This document shows positions 8,955 through 16,307 of a DNA stretch of 16,307 nt, one piece after another. Position 1 is the first letter of the stretch, and each line of letters starts with the position of its first letter. The notes under the pieces are model-generated. The model ran no database searches and was not told the DNA's origin. It saw nothing but the letters and a program-made list of their open reading frames with translations. A program made the position numbers and the translations under genes. Source of the stretch: Acanthaster planci (lineage: Eukaryota > Echinodermata > Asteroidea > Valvatida > Acanthasteridae); contig NW_019091505.1 in the NCBI RefSeq assembly GCF_001949145.1, positions 705,406 to 721,712 on the forward strand. The letters run 5' to 3'.

Positions 8955-10687
8955 AAGTGACGAGTCCCCCTGGCACTGACACCACCAGTGGCCTATTCTT
9001 TATCAACGACCACGGGACTGGGACTTGGTTCCTTATTGACACTGGAGCTGAAGTCAGCGTTTTGTCCCCTACTTCTATGGAAAGATGCCAGCCTCGGTCT
9101 TCACCAGTCAGTCTTCAGGTGGTTAATAAATCTCCCATCAGTACATTTGGTGAGAAATCTCTTAAGAGGGATGTCGGTTTGCATCAAGCTTTTCATTGGG
9201 TCTTCGTCATCACTGACCTGCCAAACCCAATAATTGGTGCAGACTTCCTCCAACACTTTGGACAGTTAGTTGATCTTCAACGTTGCAAACTCATCGACTC
9301 AACAACTAGCCTTACTGTAGCCGGAATTGGGTCGGACACCTCCCCCATCGGCCCAACCATAGCTAAGCAGAGTACTTCTCCCTATGAGACACTTGTTGGA
9401 CAGTTCTCTGAAGTTACCCGTCCAGTCTACAGCACCAGGGAAGTGAAACACTCACCACATTGTCACCAAGAGACCCCAGTGCCAGCCCACCCTTGTTGCC
9501 TCGCACCGGACAAGCTGGCCACTGCCAAAGATGAGTTTAATCATATGCCTGACCTCGGCATCATTGAAGCTTCAGACAGTGCATGGTTATCGCCATTGCA
9601 TATGGTTCCCAAGAAGTCTGGTGACTGGAAGCCCTACTGTGCCCTCTACAGAATGACAGTTCCCAACTGCTACCCAATTCCTCATTTGCATGACTTCACA
9701 GCTAACCTGGAGGGTAAGCGTATTTTCTCGAAGACAGACCTGGTACGCGCTTACCACCAAATACCTGTTCATCCTGTAGACATCCATAAAACTGCCATCA
9801 CAACCCCTTTTGGTGTATTCCACTTCCGCTGCATGCCCTTTGGTCTGTGGAATGCTGCTCAGACCTTCCAACAATTCATCAAAATGGTTACGTGGGACTT
9901 GCTGTTTGTGTACGCATACATCGACGACATCCTTGTCGCAAGTGAGAGGGCGGAAGACCACCTGGAGCATGTGTGTCTGCTTTTCAACAGACTTCCCGAG
10001 TATGGCATCATCATTAATCAATCCAAAAACCAGTTTGGTGTTCTCACCCTTGATTTCCTTGGGGACAGAATCGATGCTGATGGCATCCGTCCTATGGAAG
10101 ACAGGGTAAACACGATCACAGAGTTCCCTCAGCCTACCTCCATCCACCAACTGTGTAGATTCTTCGGAGTGGCTAATTTCTATTTTCATTTTGTTCCGAA
10201 CTGTACAACCATGATTGTCCCTTTGACAAATCAGCTACGAAACAGGCCCAACCAGTCACGCAAATCAGCCAAGCTGAACTGGACACCCGAATGCCAGACG
10301 GCATTTGCTCAAATTAAACAATCTCTCACTGAGACCACAATCCTCGCCTATCCTTTGTCAACTCTGCCAATTGCTGTAATGGTGGATGCCTCGGACACAG
10401 CAGTTGGTGGGGTCCTACAGCAATGGTCCGAAGGAGAGTGGTGCCCCCTGGCCCTCTTTTCCCAGAGCCTCAAGCCATTGGAGAGTCGCTATAGCACATT
10501 TTGTCGCAATCTTTTGGCCATGTACTTGTCAGTCAAGCATTTACGACACTTCCTCGAAGGCCGGAACTTCTGCATATACACCGACCACAAACCGCTTGTG
10601 TTTGCCCTCCATGCTCAACCTGACCATCATTCACCCAGAGAAGTGCATCATCTTGACTATGTGTCTCAGTTTACATCTGATATTTGA
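8888..10687 (+). CDS. pol: Ty3/gypsy pol: protease, reverse transcriptase, RNase H (open, truncated)
   Basis: 599 open codons in the -1 frame relative to gag. The first codon of the frame is GTG, so expression would need ribosomal frameshifting from gag rather than its own start; I saw no canonical slippery heptamer in the overlap. The protease has DTGA at residues 51-54 and IIGADFL at 115-121. The reverse transcriptase spans about 235-400, with catalytic Asp 284 in [18 protein letters not shown] at 316-320 and YIDD at 344-347. A few residues seem lost around 250-257 (KPYCALYR), and the usual Arg after FGL is Trp 321. RNase H has Asp 500 ([10 protein letters not shown]) and Asp 566 (YTDHKPL), but the usual catalytic Glu of the ELLA motif is Asn 541. 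The frame stops at TGA 10685-10687, just before the linker to integrase; CGA to TGA is a likely origin. Confidence 0.93.
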   Translation: MHLTVCFQASPATAGKPGCQQLEVTSPPGTDTTSGLFFINDHGTGTWFLIDTGAEVSVLSPTSMERCQPRSSPVSLQVVNKSPISTFGEKSLKRDVGLHQAFHWVFVITDLPNPIIGADFLQHFGQLVDLQRCKLIDSTTSLTVAGIGSDTSPIGPTIAKQSTSPYETLVGQFSEVTRPVYSTREVKHSPHCHQETPVPAHPCCLAPDKLATAKDEFNHMPDLGIIEASDSAWLSPLHMVPKKSGDWKPYCALYRMTVPNCYPIPHLHDFTANLEGKRIFSKTDLVRAYHQIPVHPVDIHKTAITTPFGVFHFRCMPFGLWNAAQTFQQFIKMVTWDLLFVYAYIDDILVASERAEDHLEHVCLLFNRLPEYGIIINQSKNQFGVLTLDFLGDRIDADGIRPMEDRVNTITEFPQPTSIHQLCRFFGVANFYFHFVPNCTTMIVPLTNQLRNRPNQSRKSAKLNWTPECQTAFAQIKQSLTETTILAYPLSTLPIAVMVDASDTAVGGVLQQWSEGEWCPLALFSQSLKPLESRYSTFCRNLLAMYLSVKHLRHFLEGRNFCIYTDHKPLVFALHAQPDHHSPREVHHLDYVSQFTSDI

Positions 10688-11475
10688 CACAGTAAAGGTA
10701 CTGAAAACTTTGTGGCAGATGCACTTTCACTATCCCACATCAGTGCTTTGTCACCGTCATCTAGGATCAACTTTGAACAGATGGTCGCAGACCAGACCCA
10801 CGATTAGGAACTACAAAGAGTCGTGAAATCACCCACGTCGCTTAAACTCAAGCAAGCTCCGATCCTTGCCTCGAGGGCATCAAACTGGTGCGACATTTTG
10901 ACAGGTCATGAATGCCCTTTTGAGCAATACACATACGCAACTGAACTGCTGAAACTGTCGCCAAAGCCTTTGTGAACAGATGGGTGTCTACCTTTGGTGC
11001 TCCATCTATGATAACTACAGACCGCGGACGACGGTTTGAATCTGCATTGTTCCACACACTGATGACCCTCCTCGACACCAGATGTCACAAACGACGGCAT
11101 ACCATCCTGCCACAAATAGTGTTGTGGAACGCCTGCACAGACAGCTCAAGGCCTCACTCAAGGTAAGCCAGGATCCACACCATTGGACTGAAGTATTGCC
11201 ACTTTTCCTCCTAAAGCAGGATCTTGGTTGCTCCACCGCAGAGTTGGTGGTGGGATCCACACTGAAACTCTTGGGACAGTTTGTTGTACCACTCAGCAAT
11301 TCTGACCGTCAGGCTGACCCGGCAGACTATGTCCATCGATTGCAACTCACAATGCAGCACATGAGACCCACACTGCCTCGGTTACAAAGGCAGAACTGTA
11401 CAAATTTATAAGGATTTGATGTCGTGCACCCACGTATTTGTCTGTGTTGACCATGTGCAGAAACCCCTAGAGATG
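10688..11475 (+). pseudogene. Broken integrase, with internal deletion and frameshifts
   Basis: The pol frame continues after the stop with the RNase H-integrase linker (ENFVADALS) and meets TAG at 10805-10807. At about 10919-10948 the sequence jumps to the middle of the integrase core. The N-terminal HHCC zinc-binding domain and the segment holding the first catalytic Asp are missing. From 10948 the core reads in another frame: WVSTFGAPSMITTDRG with the second catalytic Asp at 11020-11022. A shift near 11080 leads to TTAYHPATNSVVERLH with the catalytic Glu at 11127-11129. Near 11213 about seven residues usual in this family seem to be missing before QDLGCSTAELV. A further shift near 11407 leads into the C-terminal part, which is cut by the inserted element at 11475. 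It cannot encode an active integrase. Confidence 0.88.
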
Positions 11476-11813
11476 AATTTTGAATTTTTTGCCCTGCCCG
11501 ATGTGTATTCCATCTCCACGGTGCAAACCATGTTTGAAATAGTTGTTCGCGGTACCCGCTGCAACATCTGATTCGAACCAGCCAGCCGACTCTGGTAAGC
11601 TTGGTGGTCTCGTGGGTAAGACTTCTGCACTCGTAAGCAGGAGGTCGTGGGTTCGAGTCCCACCTGAGTACGCTTGTGGGTTTTTTTTTTCACGAGCCTT
11701 TGGGCATACACTGAGTATACAGTGTTAAAATATACACATCGGGCAGGGCAAAAATCCAAAATTAATTCAATCTCCCCAGTGCAAATCCATCTTTGAAATA
11801 ACCCCTAGAGATG
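11462..11813. mobile_element. SINE-like insertion with tRNA-like promoter and inverted repeats
   Basis: Exact 14-bp direct copies of AACCCCTAGAGATG at 11462-11475 and 11800-11813 flank 324 bp that split the integrase C-terminus: the coding similarity stops at the first copy and resumes at the second. A target duplication of this length fits LINE-mediated insertion. Inside are a tRNA-like region with a B box, a poly-T run at about 11680-11690, and a perfect 23-bp inverted repeat (11486-11508 against 11732-11754), with weaker pairing extending outward to about 40 bp. There is also a roughly 31-bp direct repeat, 11511-11541 against 11769-11799 (tctcc..gtgcaaa..ttgaaat). The mixture of SINE and foldback traits is unusual. 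Confidence 0.8.
11600..11675 (+). repeat. tRNA-like Pol III promoter region of the SINE-like element
   Basis: The B box GGTTCGAGTCC at 11650-11660 matches the Pol III consensus exactly, within GGGTTCGAGTCCCAC, which forms a T-arm-like stem. An A-box-like TGGTCTCGTGG lies about 45 bp upstream at 11605-11615. Between them CTCGTAA (11630-11636), with flanking CTGC and GCAG, resembles an anticodon arm, possibly from a Thr(CGT)-type tRNA. The loop is off by one base and no acceptor stem closes, so this is a tRNA-derived head, not a tRNA gene. The reverse strand reads GLEPTTSCL, a peptide often seen where tRNA-derived SINEs are translated by mistake. Confidence 0.75.
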
Positions 11814-12050
11814 TTACACAAAGGCCCGTGCCAAGTACATGTACTTAGTCGGACAGAGAAGTACTTCAGGCTTGATCTCGACGGAAAGCAGGAAACAGTA
11901 AACTTAGACCGATTGAAAGTTGCTTTGCTTGATACCGATACCACACCTTCCCTACCATTACTTGTTGAGCCCAGGCGCGTTCAGTCACCTCCTGCAGACT
12001 CTACAGACACTGTTACGGATCAGCCAGCAGCAACCCTAGCAGCTCCTTGA
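11811..12050 (+). pseudogene. Integrase C-terminal tail of pol, after the insertion
   Basis: 80 codons ending at TGA 12048-12050. The part EKYFRLDLDGKQETVNLDRLKVAL matches the conserved end of Ty3/gypsy integrases, a short beta-rich segment closing with a DRLKPA-like motif. It is followed by a Pro/Thr-rich tail (TTPSLPLLVEP...PPADSTDTVTDQPAATL). The methionine at 11811 lies within the duplicated target sequence and is not a natural start. This piece joins the segment ending at 11475. No chromodomain is visible. Confidence 0.85.
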
Positions 12051-12117
12051 CACACACGTTCTGGCTGGCAGGTTCATTGGCCCACCAACTTTGTTGACTT
12101 TTACTGTGGTCGATTTA
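12051..12117 (+). other. Retrotransposon 3' untranslated stub
   Basis: Short non-coding sequence between the pol stop and the DNA transposon. It resumes at 14912-14951 before the polypurine tract, giving the original element about 110 bp between pol and the 3' LTR. Confidence 0.7.
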
Positions 12118-13370
12118 GGTGTCATCCCCAAATTGACTAAGCGTTCCAGGACGCGGACATTTCATGGAATCACGGAGAGCACGCTATAATCCCTGCCAAA
12201 CAAAAGAGCCATTAGCAACCCTAGACTCCGCGGATGGAACGTAATATGCAAGCTTTATGCAAAAATTTACCAACTTCATGAATACGCCTGATCTTCTGCG
12301 TATCAGCCGGCAATCTTTGGTAGGGCAAATCCCTTGGAATTCGCACGTGGCCGAGTTTCCGCTGACCGACCGGTTGACTTCCAGTTAGAACAAGATCAGC
12401 TGCTAACTTAAAAACTACAAGGTTTTTTTTCTAAAGTCGGCTGGCTGCCCTGGTTGGAATTCCGAAATGGATGCATGTATTTAGGTACTATGCAGGATTT
12501 GCATGAACTGTAGTTGACTGATTTGGGGGTTTGTGACTCAATTACTTTATATATCATTCAAGGGACTGTTTCAGCTTTTGAGTACCGGAACACTGCTCCG
12601 AGAAAAATCGAGAAAATGCTGTTCTTTTTTAACATTCGGAGCGCAGCTCGTTTAAATTTGTCTTGCGAAACACTATGGACCTCAGGACATTCCTGCCTGC
12701 CAGGACATTTCGATCTTGCCCTTAAGAAAGACATTCTTTCCCTTTTCTTTTCACGGTAATTGTGGTTGGTGAATTTACCTTCAACTTTGTGTTTCATCTT
12801 CAAAAATGCAACGCTGAGAATTGTCAACCAACGATTCATCCCGCAGTGAGTTGACTGCTGCAGTACCACAGTGACTTTGCGACCACACGTGTACCGTACA
12901 TGTAATCACGGAGGAAGGAATACACGTGCAAAATTGACCACATTCACGTACATGTACATATACAGTTCGCTTTTCACACGTAGGCCTGCCTACATCGGTC
13001 AAAAACCGTTCACGTGCACATCATCAGCACCCATCGTTAACACTGTATAAATCTACAAATGTGGTAACCACGTGCATCCTTGCGTTTTGGTCATGTGAGT
13101 TACTGTGATTTGAAATTAAAAAGCTAAATGTCTCGATATTGGAGTGGAGATTCTGTTTGAGAAAAATGTGAGACAAACTTCCAAAGTTTCATAAATAAAG
13201 TTTAATTTCATATCAGTCCAAATTCTCTTTCACATCGTTAGTTATGGTTGTTTATCTATTTCATGACCTAATAATGACTTTAGGTGAACCGATGGCGCAT
13301 TGGCATTTTGCACATTACCCATTAATATAGACTCTTGCAAAAGCTTCCATTAACGGTTGCAATAGTTAAA

Positions 13371-13398
13371 ATTTTCGAGAAAAAAAATTCTCGAAAAT
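13371..13398. repeat. Short perfect hairpin, 11-bp arms
   Basis: ATTTTCGAGAA at 13371-13381 is the reverse complement of 13388-13398, with a 6-A loop. It lies near the middle of the DNA transposon. The A-T rich arms make its function doubtful. Confidence 0.7.
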
Positions 13399-14573
13399 GA
13401 CAGAATTGCTGGTGGTAAGATTTCACAGATTGTCTGACACTATTATGTACTTACTTTACAGTAAGATATTTAAAGATAATTCAACAGTCCCACTTTTTAG
13501 ATCTTACAAATCACATAGGCTTACACACCCCAGCACAGGGCAGAAAGCTGTCTGACAATCATAAAATAAGTCACAGCATAAAAAGGTGCTGTCATCAGAA
13601 AAATTACTAGGTTTGTTCCGAGTTTAAATTTTTATGAGCATGAGAGATACCTACAAACACCCAGTCACATGGAGGAACAAAGAAAAGAGACCAGCGGCTA
13701 AACCACCTTTCAAGAGCGACAGCTAGTGCTGCAGCCAAACTGCCGGATCGAGCCCAAAATCATAGAACATGGCACTTTCGAACCAAACCAAACCGTACCA
13801 CACATGCACTGGTCGGTTTGGATGTTCAGCTTTGATATGGCATGGTATTGGTAGCAAACAGAATGTACTTATAACTTAATAATAAAGCAACACAACGAAA
13901 AACGGAAAACAAGTTTCAGTACATTATATTCCGCTTAAGTGCGTGACAAGAGTTGGTGCACACAGGGGCCGAATAATCTTTCCTTTAGTTTGGCCAAAAC
14001 TGTAGTATTTATATGTTGTGATACAATTTTGCCAGACCTCTAAGTTGTTCGCAGATTTTAAATAAAATGCCGTTTTCCATTCAAAAAAAGGACCGATGGA
14101 AAATTCAAAATTGCAACTTTGAATACATGTATATCAAATGCCACAGTTTGGTGGTTGTATCTATTTCGTGAAAAAAAAACACAATTCACTGGAAATTCAG
14201 TTTGATTTTGTATCCTGTAAAGTTGGAAATTCCTGTTTGAGCATACTGTTTTTGCTGTTTTCACATATCCTTCGATTGTTCTGTTGGGTCAAGCCTGGTA
14301 TAAACATAACCATTTTGGTCGGCGAACTCGTTCGGAAAATGTCACACCGCCTCCAAAAATAATATTCCATGGAATTGTAATGCCTAAATAAACTTTGGAA
14401 AAATGTGTCAAACTGTTGAAATCAAAGTTGCTCATGGATATGCGATGGAAAAGGAGATTCAGTACGTGTATTTATGTATCATTTATACACGGAAGTACTA
14501 CGGCACGTTCGCAGCGAGCTCCCAATATGTCTCAGTGTGCGTTGACCATTGCACATGTATGCACTTGTGTACA

Positions 14574-14605
14574 ACACATGTACGTATGCACATGCGTGTA
14601 CATGT
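14574..14605. other. 32-nt perfect alternating purine-pyrimidine tract
   Basis: Every base from 14574 to 14605 alternates purine and pyrimidine (ACACATGTACGTATGC and on through CGTGTACATGT), and a second alternating tract (gcacatgtatgcac) precedes it at 14551-14564. Such tracts can adopt Z-DNA under supercoiling. It may simply be an ACATGT-type repeat mixed with CA/TG dinucleotides. Confidence 0.7.
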
Positions 14606-14951
14606 CCCAAAAGTTCGACCGTAACGACCCCATCGTCTTTAATAAATGTGGATACTGGAAATGGGGGAACGTCTTTTCCGCAGATCGGCTGTTGGTATTC
14701 ATGAGGTCCAGAGATATTATGCTTATTCATGGTGCTTTTTGTCGCGATGACAAAAGGGCACACAGCCGCCCGGCTCATTAAACCCCTCACGCTTCAGCGC
14801 ACACCTCTGTCGCGTCTGCGGATTTCCCCCTACGTAGTAATGCCAGACTGATCAGAAAAAACGCAGACAATACGCAAAAGATCGCTTAGTCAATTTGGGG
14901 ATGACACCTTAACCAGAACACTTGTCGCTTTCGTCATTCCATTTGCAATCT

Positions 14952-14960
14952 AGAGGGGGG
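14952..14960 (+). other. Polypurine tract
   Basis: AGAGGGGGG just upstream of the 3' LTR (TTGATGTAGCGG follows). This is the usual plus-strand primer of LTR retrotransposons. The four bases TTGA between it and the TG at 14965 leave the exact LTR start uncertain by a few bases. Confidence 0.8.
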
Positions 14961-14964
14961 TTGA

Positions 14965-15378
14965 TGTAGCGGCACTTTTAACATTAGAACTGTTCCTTTA
15001 ATGTGCTTTATATATTCATGAGTTCACAGGTCACACTTTGCCCTGCGCTTTTAACTGGTACCAGTACATGCACCTGTTTTACACACGTGAAGTTGGCAGC
15101 ACGTGCTCAGATTTGTAGATTGTTCACTGTTCATGTCGGAAGATTACCGGCTACATGTATATTCATCACTCTTGTTAAGTACCATTTTTTTTATTATTTA
15201 TCTCGAGCATTGCAATCATTTGACTTCAGTTTGGAGGACTTTAGCGAGTGCTTTTTGACTGAACTTTGTTTGTGCAAATTGTCATGTCAATGTCAATTGA
15301 CTGTGTTGTCTGTAATGTCGAGTGACTGTGTTGAATAAACTTGGAGTAAAGTAGAGCATTGTATTCACACTCTCTACA
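14965..15378 (+). repeat. 3' LTR, uninterrupted
   Basis: 414 bp, starting TGTAGCGGCAC and ending TCTACA. It contains TATATAT at 15009-15015, the polyadenylation signal AATAAA at 15334-15339, and the same shared block (CCCTGCGCTTTTAACTGGTA) as the 5' LTR. Relative to the 5' copy it has a 6-bp ACATGT-type insertion at about 15153 and a roughly 10-bp insertion near 15221. It gives the uninterrupted LTR length. Confidence 0.88.
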
Positions 15379-16307
15379 GTTGACAATAAAGATGAACGCT
15401 AGATTGTGTCAATCAAAACGTCAAACCTCTACAGTGTAGGGCTAAGTTTCCATTTAAACATTTTGGAAAATATGTGAACGGATTTGGAACTTGGTGTCGT
15501 TTCGTCTTGTAAATATCCCACCCTTTTTTTGTAATGAATCTTACAGTACATGACATGTACTGTACTATATAGAGTTTCGCACCTTTGTTACATTGTATTA
15601 CAAATTGTAGAAAGTCCATTCAGACAGTGCAGGGGTTGAAATGAACTTGTTTTCATGGTGTCCAGCAGGATCAACATGTAAATATCTTTATTGGTCCTGC
15701 TGAAGTTTGCTGGGCCGAACCCAAATCCAACCTCAAATTTGGTGCTGCTGGTTACAAACGATGACTTGCAATCAACCTTGTCCATAGAAAACTTGGAACA
15801 CCAACTATGTACATGTACCTAGAGTGTCACATGGCTACCCTCATCATATTACGGCCTGTCCCATCCTTTCCTCAAGGGAGGAAGGAAGGTCCTTTGCCAT
15901 ATTGTCTTTGTGATTTATTGTTACTCATCTATAGGGAGGGTTTACCTTAACCCTCTCCAGCAATTGGCACATCTATTAAATTAACAATGTACTGTACCTT
16001 TGGAGCAATGAAACATGTGATGAGCTGCACACATGCAAAATGTTTACTACAATAATGATGAAAGAGCAAGGCCTTATTCTATTCTATATGTACATGTAAC
16101 TACTGGTATCATTACTGTACAATGTATATGCTAGGCTTGGACGATATTGCATTTATTTGTGGTAATTGTGATAAACATACATTGTACCACAATACCCTGT
16201 ATTTACTAATACTATGGGATTTTTTATGTGGGGTACATGTGTTTCATCATCAAAATAGCAGTGGCAGTAAAATGTATGATCATTGACATGTATCAATCCA
16301 TTGACAG
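15379..16307. other. Gene-free 3' flank
   Basis: No gene or RNA was supported. A 12-bp-arm hairpin (15663-15674 with 15691-15702, CAGCAGGA...TCCTGCTG) is present. Sequence from about 16131 (GGCTTGGACGATATTGCATT then TGTGATAAAC) loosely resembles the ends of some animal DNA transposons, but no partner end is inside the window. Confidence 0.5.

Larger units (their letters stand above)
12118..14908. mobile_element. Non-autonomous DNA transposon with 26-bp terminal inverted repeats
   Basis: 12118-12143 (GGTGTCATCCCCAAATTGAC then TAAGCG) is the exact reverse complement of 14883-14908. It is flanked by TTA at 12115-12117 and 14909-14911, a probable 3-bp target duplication. A TWA duplication is typical of PIF/Harbinger elements, so that superfamily is a tentative guess. 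The interior of about 2.8 kb is AT-rich and I recognise no transposase: the longest frames (such as 14395-14781) show no motif. It may be a long deletion derivative or carry captured host sequence. It lies between pol and the 3' LTR of the retrotransposon and is younger than it. Confidence 0.85.
6733..15378 (+). mobile_element. Degraded Ty3/gypsy-type LTR retrotransposon with nested insertions
   Basis: Two direct repeats, 6733-7979 (itself interrupted) and 14965-15378, bracket a gag-pol region on the + strand. The domain order is Gag, protease (DTGA), reverse transcriptase (YIDD), RNase H, integrase. RNase H lying before integrase is the Ty3/gypsy order, not Ty1/copia. A primer-binding-site region follows the 5' LTR and a polypurine tract precedes the 3' LTR. 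No clear target-site duplication was found: the flanking bases are cgttt and gttga. The element is non-functional: gag, RNase H and integrase are all broken and three other elements have inserted into it. By eye the LTRs differ at about 6-7% of aligned positions plus indels, so it is not recent. Confidence 0.93.

Noticed and set aside
9587-10189. 200-codon frame on the minus strand
   Set aside because: Antisense shadow of the reverse transcriptase region.
11600-11675. Functional tRNA gene
   Set aside because: B box is perfect, but there is no closing acceptor stem, the anticodon loop is off by one, and it lies in a mobile element with target duplications.
13680-13830. Second tRNA-like SINE head on the minus strand
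   Set aside because: Only partial B-box-like strings; no A box at the right distance.
14395-14781. 128-codon frame as a transposase of the 2.8-kb transposon
   Set aside because: No DDE-type motif or helix-turn-helix visible; part of it is the alternating purine-pyrimidine tract.

Overview
The window is eukaryotic, non-coding-rich DNA, most likely from a marine invertebrate. Supporting this are the low gene density, AT-rich spacers, one ambiguous base (n at 3734), and many copies of the palindromic word ACATGT/TACATGTA. I would guess a deuterostome such as an echinoderm or hemichordate, but the sequence alone does not settle this. I see no intact host protein-coding gene.

Layout: 1-6732 is intergenic or intronic sequence. 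It holds a degenerate four-copy tandem repeat (322-708), a small CpG-rich patch (about 930-1160), two inverted-repeat/foldback structures (2597-3009), and a stretch with CCAAT, TATA and AATAAA signals (about 4046-4540) that could be a promoter or a solo LTR. From 6733 to 15378 lies one degraded Ty3/gypsy-type LTR retrotransposon on the + strand. It has a 5' LTR, a primer-binding-site region, a broken gag, a long open pol frame (protease, reverse transcriptase, RNase H), a broken integrase, a polypurine tract and a 3' LTR.

Three other elements are inserted in this retrotransposon. (1) A roughly 760-bp foldback/MITE-like element with GGAACGTTCC-rich arms sits in the 5' LTR (7148-7906). (2) A short element of about 324 bp with a tRNA-like Pol III promoter, a perfect 23-bp internal inverted repeat and a 14-bp target duplication splits the integrase C-terminus (11462-11813). 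(3) A 2.8-kb DNA transposon with perfect 26-bp terminal inverted repeats and a 3-bp TTA duplication sits between pol and the 3' LTR (12118-14908). Without these insertions the retrotransposon would be roughly 4.7 kb, a normal compact Ty3/gypsy size.

The retrotransposon is dead: it has stop codons and frameshifts in gag, a stop just after RNase H, a changed RNase H catalytic residue, a deletion removing the integrase N-terminus and first catalytic Asp, and the insertions above. The 15379-16307 flank is gene-free. The main interest is the nest itself and the odd architecture of the two smaller insertions. I found no convincing new defence, metabolic or regulatory system.
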